64,000 nt of DNA, from positions 434,001 to 498,000 of the forward strand of contig WBMQ01000008.1 of assembly GCA_016630905.1 (NCBI GenBank). Reading direction: 5' to 3'. The position numbers were made by a program, and so were the translations under genes. Numbering within the stretch: position 1 is the first letter of the stretch; every line of letters starts with the position of its first letter. This document shows, one piece after another, positions 55,671 to 64,000 of this stretch. The stretch is from Capillidium heterosporum (taxonomy: Eukaryota; Entomophthoromycota; Entomophthoromycetes; Entomophthorales; Capillidiaceae). The notes beneath the pieces were generated by a model that saw only the letters and a program-made list of their open reading frames with translations, was not told where the DNA came from and made no database searches.

Positions 55671-57229
55671 ATGTTCATAGAAGACAAATCCATCAGCAAC
55701 TTTGTAGTAAAGCAACCTCAACCTTATCTAGGTATTATCATCTACAACGAGTTTCAAAGCCAAGTTAAGAAAGATGACCCCTTGACCCAACTCAGCCGTT
55801 CCACCGTCAAGCAGCTACTCCCCATTGCCAACCAACCTTTACTTTACCACCAGCTCAACATGTTCGAACACATCAATGTCAAGGAAGTCAAGTTGATAGT
55901 CTACCCCAGCTCCAACTTGAACAGTAACCAGCAGTTGGAAACTTTTATCAACTCGCAGTACTACGGAAATTTAAAAGTTACAGTTGAGTACCTGGAAGAC
56001 TTTTCCAAGAACAGTTTACACGTCATCTTGGATCTCTATTCCAGTTTTACTGGAAATTTGATTGTTGTTCGTGGTGAAGTTGCTTTGACTACCAACTTGA
56101 CAGGTTTACTAGATGTCCACAACTCCAGTTCCAACGTCGCCTTCACCAAGTACTTCTTCAAGCAGAATTTGGACGACAAGCACGATAAGACGGAAAGTAT
56201 TGGTTTTTTAAAATTTTTGTTAATTTTTATATAATTTAGATACGTTAATGGTAGGTATAGTCAAGGAGAGTAATCGACTTGTCTACCTCAAGTCCAAAAA
56301 CCCCAATGAGATCAACATCACCTTGAAGAGTTCACTGTTGAAGCACTACCCCAAGCTCCAAATTAAACGCCAGTTGAAGTCGACCAACATTGTTGTTTTG
56401 TCCAGTTGGACCATCAAGCTATTGGAAAGTTTGAGTTCCAATCACACCAATCTGTCGTTGGATAATGGATTGGATATGCTTATTAAATTCCAAAGTCGAC
56501 CCAACTTGAGCATTAGAGAGAACATTTTAAAAGGTAACTTTACCTACCATTATTATAAGTATGATGATTTATTTAGGTTTATCTAGCCCTTAACTATAAC
56601 AGGTTTCAAACACAAGACAAGTTGGTCAAGGAGTACTCTAGTTTAGACTTGGAAACTGACAACAACTCTCTCATAAGCTGCAACTATTATATCGAAGAGG
56701 AACCGTTGATAGGTCACATCGACACTTCCAGCCACTACTACGAACTTAATAGACAGGTATCATCTTACCTCCCACCACCATTTACTTATTTCTTTAGTTT
56801 TCCAAACTGGTAGTCGAAAAGCTCCCCAAAAGTGTAAGTCTAGGTCAGTTTTCCCAAGTTGGACCCGAGTCTATACTAGGTAAACACTGTTCGTTGGGCG
56901 AGCGTTCGTCAGTCAAAAAATCGGTCCTAGGTAGCTACTGCAAGATTGGGAACCACGTCAAGCTGGTCAATGTCATTGTCATGGACAACGTGACTATCGA
57001 AGACAAGTAAGTTTTCTTTACTTTAAATTTACTTATTGGACTTTAGTGTCAAGATTGAAAACTGTATTCTAAGTTCCAACGTCAAGATTGAAGATAAAGT
57101 CAGTTTGATGGCGTGTGAGATCGGGTTCGGTGTAACCATCACCAAGGATTGTAAATTTATTTTATGAGACTTGATGCTAATGTTTTTATTTTTGTAGCTC
57201 AGTTAAAGAACCGTTGCGTAGTGGAATAA
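55671..57229 (+). CDS. GCD1: Translation initiation factor eIF2B, gamma subunit
   Basis: Six exons (55671-56196, 56240-56533, 56587-56756, 56798-57006, 57047-57150, 57198-57229) join in frame to 444 residues. The N-terminal nucleotidyltransferase-like domain includes L-T-Q-L-S-R-S-T-V-K-Q-L-L-P-I-A-N-Q-P-L-L-Y. The C-terminal left-handed beta-helix has hexapeptide repeats such as I-L-G-K-H-C-S-L-G, V-L-G-S-Y-C-K-I-G and V-I-V-M-D-N-V-T-I-E. This order and the I-M-D-x-V-T-I-E-D block are typical of eIF2B-gamma (yeast Gcd1, human EIF2B3); epsilon would carry an extra C-terminal HEAT domain, absent here. With epsilon it forms the catalytic part of the GDP-GTP exchange factor for eIF2 in the cytosol. 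Introns are 40-53 nt. No TATA box was seen. Confidence 0.87.
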
Positions 57230-58390
57230 TAAAAACAAGTCCAAATGCGTTTAGCTTATAATGATCGTGCAAGATCAGCAAAAGCTTTACCTTTGGAATG
57301 TGGTATTTTGAAGCTATAGGTCTGTAATGATAGTTTTATTCAATTAGTATATTTTAAATCAAGGTTAAAAGCTAGTAAAATAAAATTGCATACACTTTGC
57401 AAATGAATGTCAATAGATCAACTTTTAATGTAAGTATTGATGCTTATAGCTGCTGATTTCAGGTTACCAAGGTATGTATTGATAGTGTTGAAGCTCCAAC
57501 TCACTAGGTATCTGAAATTTTTCGATGGTCCAATAAAATATTGATTAGTTTTTCAATTAAAGGCATCCCTTCCATCAACAATTTTCCCAAAGTATAGACC
57601 AATAGCATCTTAAATTCAACCAAATTGTGATAGATTACAATTACATACACATTATTTTTAAACTACTTTAACTATCCATTTGAATTTGTACTATACCATA
57701 CCAAAAGCTATTTTTAACATATATAAACTTTCACTGGTATAGGTCTGCTATACTTTGTAGAATCCCACTGTCTTCAACTTTAGTCCCTTATATCGATCCT
57801 AGGAAACCAAACTTTCATCCTACCTGTTGGTAACCTTGCCCAGAACCAAAAACAGAACCAAAACTACTACTTTTAGTTAGAGCTTCTAGGCTAACTTTAT
57901 GAAACTTGGCTAACTTTCCATCTAAATGAAAGCTTTTATCGATTTTAGGGAGGTGCTTGAGGTTTTTTGATTGGGATCGCAATCTCTAATAAAGCACCAG
58001 TTATTGTATAGTGCTTGTATATGAAATTTAAAAGGATAGGTTTCCTCACAAGATATAGCTTTAAGTGAATAGATTTCTAGATTTTGAACTTATCATGTTA
58101 CTTTACATTGGAAATGAATCTGCAATCTTTAGGTAATATATCCCTGAAATCTTGGTCCTTAGAATAACGTCAGTCCTTTTAGAGTAACATTTATAAAAGC
58201 AGTCTATCAATAAAACTTGACAATTCTATATCATCTAATATAACCATGTATTTAAATACTACGTTCCAAAAATATTTATTGAAAATAGTACAACGTTATT
58301 CATGTGGTGCTAGATCAAAGAGAAGCTGATACTGCATATGAAATTAGGAAAAGTATTGGGTTAGATAATGAAGTAGTCAAAATGCAAGAG
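57230..58390. other. No gene recognised
   Basis: AT-rich spacer with no ORF over 60 codons. Confidence 0.45.
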
Positions 58391-59063
58391 TTAAGAGAAC
58401 ATGTTCCTTATACGTCTGCCCAAGCTAACCTTAGGACCCTTAGCTTCAATCTTTTGCACAACGTCTGAAAAGTCAGCTGACTGTGGTCTCGAAAAGTTGG
58501 CAGCTGAAGGACTTGGAGGAGGCTGCCACGACACTGGTCTTATACGTCTACCTCCAATTGAGTTGAAATCTGCCCTCTGTTCCTCCAATCTATCTGAATT
58601 AGCTTCGATCAAGTTGAGAAGAGGTGGTAAGTTGTCCAAGTTGTAGCGCGAAGCACTGACACGGTTGTTACTAAACCTCATAGTGTTGGAAAGTAAAGGC
58701 GTCAAATCGTTGTTGTCGTTAGCTTTACTTTCCAATGACATTATAGTAAGTTGACTGGTGCTGCAGATGGAGTTACGATTGGAGACTGGGTTGGCTTGAC
58801 TAGGTTCGGGGAACATATCGATGATATCTAGCATAGATGAGGTGTCATCTTCCTTAGGCTGGACTAAAGTGCGCTTCCAACTTGTTGAGGTTGGGGAAGG
58901 TGGTGCGTTGGCCGTCCAAGCGTTTTCCAACGCGGTTGATAGTACTTAGTAACTTCTCATCTTCCTTAAGTTGGCTTTGCTTCGAAGTGGTGTTGGTTCG
59001 TAAATCAGGACCTACCTTGCTATCGCCTAAAGGTAGGTACAAAGTGTTGTTGCTGCCTAACAT
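58391..59063 (-). CDS. Unknown Ser/Pro-rich protein, two overlapping frames
   Basis: Frame 1 from ATG 59063 encodes a polar N-terminus (M-L-G-S-N-N-T-L-Y-L-P-L, later L-L-S-T-I-N-R). Frame 2 opens near 58930 and runs 179 codons to the stop at 58391, with P-P-S-P-T-S-T-S-W-K-R, an Asp/Met-rich helix (S-M-L-D-I-I-D-M-F), Ser-rich disorder, a short predicted helix (L-L-N-L-I-E-A-N-S-D-R-L-E-E) and a basic end (L-G-R-R-I-R-N-M-F-S). Skipping one base near 58927-58934 joins them into about 223 residues. There is no domain I recognise; the composition suggests a disordered regulatory protein with many potential phosphosites. A TATATAA-like box near 59158 fits the start at 59063. Confidence 0.55.
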
Positions 59064-61204
59064 ATCGATGAGTTGAAGTATAGTTTCTAATAAATGCCGG
59101 ATTCAAAAAGAAAAGTTGTTGCCAGTTGAACGATTTCAAACCAATACTGGAACCTAGTTATATACCAAAACTTGCAAAAGTAAAACTTGGGAAAGTTGGA
59201 ATTGGAGGCAGAACCCTTTATTTATAATGGTTAAGGTCCAGTTTTACGTTATTCTTTGTATTGCGATTTGCAAATGGTGCTTGAAGCAAAATATGAGCTC
59301 GAAGGGTTTATAACTTTTCGAGCTAACCCATTCACTCCTTTTATGCAGCTTTATGGAATCTTTTGGCTGTTATACCTTCTCTCTTTCGACATGTGATGCC
59401 AGTTTTCACTTTTGTCATTGGCTGGGTAGTTGTATAATTCAAAAATTTGCTATTTATAGGTAGTAGGGAATGAACGCAAGTGTTTGGGAGTTAATTAGTT
59501 TTGGGCAAATTTATTGGCAAGTGGGCTCCACTTTGTATCCCTTTCCAAAAAATATGTCCTAAACTTTTATTAGGTTTGAGGTTTTGAGATAGCTATTTCT
59601 GAACAGAATAGACCTACTTTAAGATCTGTTTGAAGTTTTGGATTTGGAAAGTGTAAAATTAATCTATATAAATGAAAGGCATATTGATCAGGGTGCACAA
59701 ATACAACGATAGTTCGTCAATGTGATCGTACAAACGAGCTAGAACCATCCAGTTATCTATTGGTTTTATATGTGGACCATGTTTATTGCCTTTTCAGGTA
59801 AAGCTAAGAGTACTATAAATACTTTTAGGCGGATAATTTCCACTAGAGCAGAAGCGTCTTACCGATCTGGCATATTGAAATTTACTTTTGCAGTCAATTC
59901 GAACCTGATCTTGGAGTACTTTGCCCAACTGGTATCGCTAGACGGCTTAATACCCCTATAGCAATATTTGCTGGACGCATTTAAAACTGTACAAGTGGTT
60001 ATGGATAGGATTTATTAAAATATGAATCTGACTCGAATATATAGCTACTATCAGCCTATATGAACTAAAGCAAAAGATAGCTATATGTTGCTTTTGATTT
60101 GATTTGCTATCTGGTATATCTATCTTAGCTAAATTACCTAGTATAAAAAAGGATTGGTTCAGCAGATATTAGACTGAGGAGGTATAGGTTTTACGAGTTA
60201 TAGTATCCGTACTATTTGAATCCAGTTCCTCTTTTGACCCTTTAGGTTTTAAACTATTTGAGTTTGAACGTATAGGATCTGTCTCAAAGTTCTCAAATAT
60301 ATTGCTACTAAAACCAATATATTGCTGATGGGTTTATAACAACAATATATATGATGTATATTGGATAGTTGCTGATATTATGGTGGCTTGAAATGTAAAA
60401 GGCTTAATTCAAATAGTTTATTGCTGGGATTTGCATGCATTTATGTAAGTTTAGTATATGATATTCAATACATGATCCTTCATAGATATATATTTTAAAG
60501 GGCTATATCTTTTCATATACAAATCGATAGATTGAACTGGCTTTAGAATTTTTAGCTTTAGCTTGATATAGCTACTGTTCTGAATTGCTGCTATGATTTT
60601 CAAGTTAAATTATTAACAATTGCTCATTAAATCGGAACAGAAAAGAGTATAGGCTTATTTCATCCAAGCTTATTCAGTTTTTCTTATAATCTCAATTAGC
60701 TTTATACAGATCAATCTTGCTATATAAAATAACAAGAGCACTATAGTTTTGGAAGGCTATATCCATTTGCAAGAATTTATCACTTCGTATATCGTTTTAA
60801 TGTTATGTTATCATAGCATTAAATCTAGTCACCATAGTTTAAACTAGTTCTCAAACCAAACGAAATGTCCAAAGAAATCAAATTTTGAAATGCAACTAAC
60901 ATTGGTTATTAGAAGCTCTTTCCTACGTTAGGTGCTGGACTCTTTCCCTTAAATAAAGATAAAGCTAAGGAGAGGGTATGTTAGGCCAGTAGTAATCTTT
61001 CGCTACCACTAACTGCCTAAAGCCAATCAATAAACTCATGCTTTATCTAGCACTTTCTATCGAGAAAAGGACCAATCAAAGGTGCCACGATAGTGCTCAA
61101 AATCCTAAACTCGAAATCTAGATTGTTCAGTTATAACTAAGAATTCGCCAAAGATAAAAGGCTTGAAAACTTTCAGCACTGAACAGCTTTAGAAACAAGG
61201 TAAC
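59064..61204. other. 2.1-kb stretch without a recognised gene
   Basis: AT-rich. The plus-strand ORF at 59770-59961 (63 codons) is slightly richer in G+C than its surroundings but has no recognised domain. A weak TATA-like GATAAAAGG near 61153 may serve the next gene. Confidence 0.4.
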
Positions 61205-62974
61205 ATGACGATGCGCACTAGGAAAACCAAGCCCGTTAGCCGAGAAAAGGAAGTCGACAAGAGCTCAGAGAAGGACAAGGACCAGAAAGTTTCTTGATGA
61301 GAAAGTCGACACCGCTAAGAAGATAATCGGTAGCAGTAGTGACCAATTTTCGTTCATTGAGCTCCTCATGTTCACATTGTTCCTGGCGCCACTGACCGCC
61401 CATACCGTAACTACAGCCATCAACATGTCCCCAAAGTTGCTGGAGCCCATCCTTGGTAATTACTTTCCCCATTTCTACTACCATTACAACTGTGTCGCCT
61501 TCGCCTTGCTTGGAGTTGGTTGCGGATTCTACTTTCGTAGCACTTTTGTCAACAATATATCCCAGAAGCTGGGCCAGCTAGGGCTTTTCATAAGTTTATC
61601 TCAGATTTACATCAATAACGCCATGCCAAGTGCTGATTTATTGGGTCCCTTCCTCGCCTCTCATGTAGGGCACCTGCTTCCCGTCTATTTGCCCATCCTC
61701 AACGCCGCTTGGTTGAACTTTAGTCTTTTTTTACACCACCTAAGCTTTTTAAAATTGGAGGATACAAAGCTGCATACCGTCACCTTGATAACCATTCATA
61801 TCGCCTCCATCGTCCTTGGGGTAGGTTTGACTACCAACTGGCCTCAGTTTTTGACTTTTATCGAGTCGTCCTGCGTCAACTTCATGCTGACTGGCTTTTC
61901 CATCGGGTTGATGGTTCTCTTCCTCAACTTTACATTGCTGCAGACTTACAGGCCCACCCTCTACGATAAAGTGGTGCTTCCAGTCTTCATTTTTTTTGTA
62001 GTAACTACGACCCTCGTCAAGTTCCCCCAGTGCTCATCCGAGCTTAGACCAGTATACCCCAGGTTGTCCCCCAGGTTCAGCATCTTAGCCCGCAAGGAAT
62101 CTACAACTGGGTGGGTCTCTGTCTCCGAAGATCACAGCAGCAAGCTGCGGTTCCTGCGATCGGGGCACTCCATTCCTGGGTGGTAAGTTTATCGAGTACG
62201 GAGACTCTATGTTTGAGTCGTTCTACTACATGGAGGCGGTAAACATGGTCAAGAGACAAAAGTCAAACCCACCCAAAGCACTGCAGATCGGTTTAGGGTA
62301 TTGGTATATCGGCTCAGTACCTGATGAAGGATGGGGTTGAAGTAGATATCGTCGAGATCGACCCGGTCATTGTCGACTACGCCGAACAATATTTCAATTT
62401 GACGCGTCCCGACAATGTCTACATCCAGGATGGACGTCAATTCTTGGAGCACGTACAGCCAGGTACCTACGACTATATCTTGCACGATGTCTTCACCGGT
62501 GGTACCGTGCCCAAGACATTATTCTCGATCGAAGCCCTGGAACTGTGCCGCGATGCCATGAAATCAAACGGCGTCTTAGCCCTCAATTACGTGGGAGGCG
62601 TCACCTACCCCTTCAACGTGACTTTCTCCACGGTTGCTTCTACCATCCAGCATGTCTTCCCTCACGTACGGCTTATCGCTGAACGACACGATTCGACTCA
62701 GCCGGGCAACCTCATCAACCTGGTGTTCTTTGCATCCCAAAGTGAGATTACGTTCGGACCTGTCCCATACATTGAAGACATTGATTCTACCCGTTACAAG
62801 GCGTTGCACAGTTTCTCAAAGCACGAAGTCGATATAAAGAAGTATATCAACAAGGAGGTCAAGCCTTTGACCGATGCCAACAACCATCTACATACGTTGC
62901 AGAAGTTGTCGGCTGAGGTTCACTGGTACAAGATGCGCGAACTGTTCCCCACCCAGTTCTGGATGGATTATTAG
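61205..62974 (+). CDS. Membrane-anchored spermidine-synthase-like protein, frame-disrupted
   Basis: No intron found. The N-terminal half (61368-62160) has about six membrane segments. The C-terminal half is a Rossmann methyltransferase-like domain of the polyamine-synthase type: A-R-K-E-S-T-T-G-W-V-S-V, H-S-I then L-G-G-K-F-I-E-Y, G-L-G then I-G-I-S-A-Q, V-D-I-V-E-I-D-P-V-I-V, Q-D-G-R-Q-F-L and Y-D-Y-I-L-H-D-V-F. Frame breaks near 62175 and at 62299 fall inside these conserved blocks and each needs one base skipped. A third, at TGA 61295, joins an Arg/Lys-rich N-terminus from ATG 61205 (588 residues in all), but starting at ATG 61368 would avoid it. Such fused proteins are often not true spermidine synthases, so the substrate is open. 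Confidence 0.8.
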
Positions 62975-63199
62975 GGTTGATATAAAAGATTTCTTTAATT
63001 TTTAGGTTTGGGAGCTAGTAACTTTAACTTTTTGGATAGTTGATTTATTTTCAATTACTTATACACTTTAGCTTGTATGATCTATGGTTGTTTTTAAACA
63101 TTTTGATAAAGTACTTACATCCAAACATATACTGAAAGTAAAATTGTTTATTAAAATGGGCCAAAGGAAAAGTTTAATCCCAACATCTCTTTTGAACAT

Positions 63200-64000
63200 T
63201 TAGATGTTGACAAAGGCAACCAAAGGTTCACCAGGCAAAGCTACCTTCCCAGCAATAGGTTCAGCACCGATGAGCTGGATCTCCAAGTTGCTATAGCCAA
63301 GGCTTCTACGGATGTAGCTAGCATTGGTGTTTAGAGTGGCCTGCTCGTCAAAGGTCAGAGCGCGGTTGAAAGCTGATGGACCAGAGGCTACAACGCGTTT
63401 CTAAACCATGATTAACAACTTATAAAGATTTTGACAAGTTACCTTGATCTCGTTGACGAAGGGCATGACTTGCTTGTCCTTCATCATGCCACGCTCGGTC
63501 AAAGCTTGTCTCAAACCGGCATCATCAAAGGTATCGGTGTCCTGAGTTGGTTAGTAGACGTCACTTGAAAAATCAAATACCTGGTTGTAGAACTGCTTCT
63601 GGATGGCAATGACGTCCTCCTGCCACTGAGGGAAGACAGTGGCGACATGAATGGTCAGAGCCTTGGGCTTGGTGGGGTCAAAGGTAACGGTTGGAGTCTT
63701 GCCTTTCTTGGCCTTCTTGAGACCAGCTCCTTCTTGTTCACGTACCTTCTTAAGTACTTTGCGGAGATAGTCGGCAGCTTCAAGTACGCTGTTGTCTACT
63801 GGCATGCTGACCGTGGGGAATGAGGCCTGCATGATGGATTCGGGCTAAAAAGGACGATTATCAGAGCGTTGATATTACTACTAAATTACCTTTTTCAAAA
63901 CCTGCTGCCATACATGTTCAGAGTAGTGAGGCGTGAATGGAGCGATAAGGAGGGCTTGTACTTCGATGAAACGAAGTACTAGATCATAGTGCATACCCTC
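63200..64000 (-). CDS. CDC60: Cytosolic leucyl-tRNA synthetase, C-terminal part (5' end outside window)
   Basis: Four exons are visible (64000-63890 partial, 63844-63581, 63541-63443, 63400-63200), all phase 0, 225 residues. [15 protein letters not shown] is the signature in the anticodon-binding region of the archaeal/eukaryal LeuRS type. The rest is the eukaryote-type C-terminal extension (V-A-T-V-F-P-Q-W-Q near the middle, [13 protein letters not shown] near the end). The enzyme charges tRNA-Leu in the cytosol. The catalytic and editing domains lie beyond the window. Introns are 39-45 nt. Confidence 0.9.

Overview
The window is nuclear DNA of a fungus, or a close relative. Intergenic DNA is AT-rich and coding DNA is richer in G+C. 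Most conserved genes are cut by introns of about 40-80 nt with GTAAGT/GTATGT-type donors. The gene set (Nam8/Csx1-type triple-RRM protein, SPX-RING ligase, vacuolar-membrane M28 protease homologue, F-box protein, complex I subunit NDUFB9) fits a fungus that keeps respiratory complex I. I cannot fix the phylum.

Left third (1-25 kb): the end of a ubiquitin gene; two or three small secreted-protein genes (about 2.3, 5.5 and 7.9 kb); a 1.4-kb sequence present twice in opposite orientation (3348-4753 and 15454-16864); a three-RRM RNA-binding protein (minus, 11.6-13.4 kb); a thiosulfate/3-mercaptopyruvate sulfurtransferase; a tRNA-Trp(CCA); an F-box/LRR-like protein; and a decayed ribokinase. Much of the rest is gene-poor.

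Middle (25-51 kb): a mirror-image block. Two members of an unrecognised lineage-specific family (family A), then an SPX-RING ligase gene, lie on the plus strand at 25.3-32.3 kb. The same order recurs on the minus strand at 51.1-46.1 kb. Between the arms lie single-copy genes: an MTH1-type Nudix hydrolase, NDUFB9, DNA2, a cysteine-rich secreted protein and a catalytically altered M28 vacuolar protease. Family A proteins have a roughly 150-residue beta-rich domain ending in a hydrophobic helix, a Cys cluster, and variable tails with NPF/DPF repeats and a C-terminal PPxY. Those are short motifs of endocytic and WW-domain ubiquitin-ligase networks. This family is my best candidate for an undescribed system.

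Right part (52-64 kb): a cytochrome P450, a DUF4436-type membrane protein, eIF2B-gamma, an unknown Ser/Pro-rich protein, a membrane-anchored spermidine-synthase-like protein and the 3' part of cytosolic leucyl-tRNA synthetase.

A recurring oddity is single-nucleotide frame disruption inside otherwise well-conserved genes (DNA2 three times, spermidine-synthase-like two or three times, P450 once, and others). Most require one base to be skipped. The two copies of the 1.4-kb inverted repeat also differ mainly by 1-nt indels, which points to consensus indel errors as the simplest explanation. True +1 frameshifting or recent decay remains testable. All exon boundaries were joined by eye from splice motifs, reading frame and protein-family continuity.
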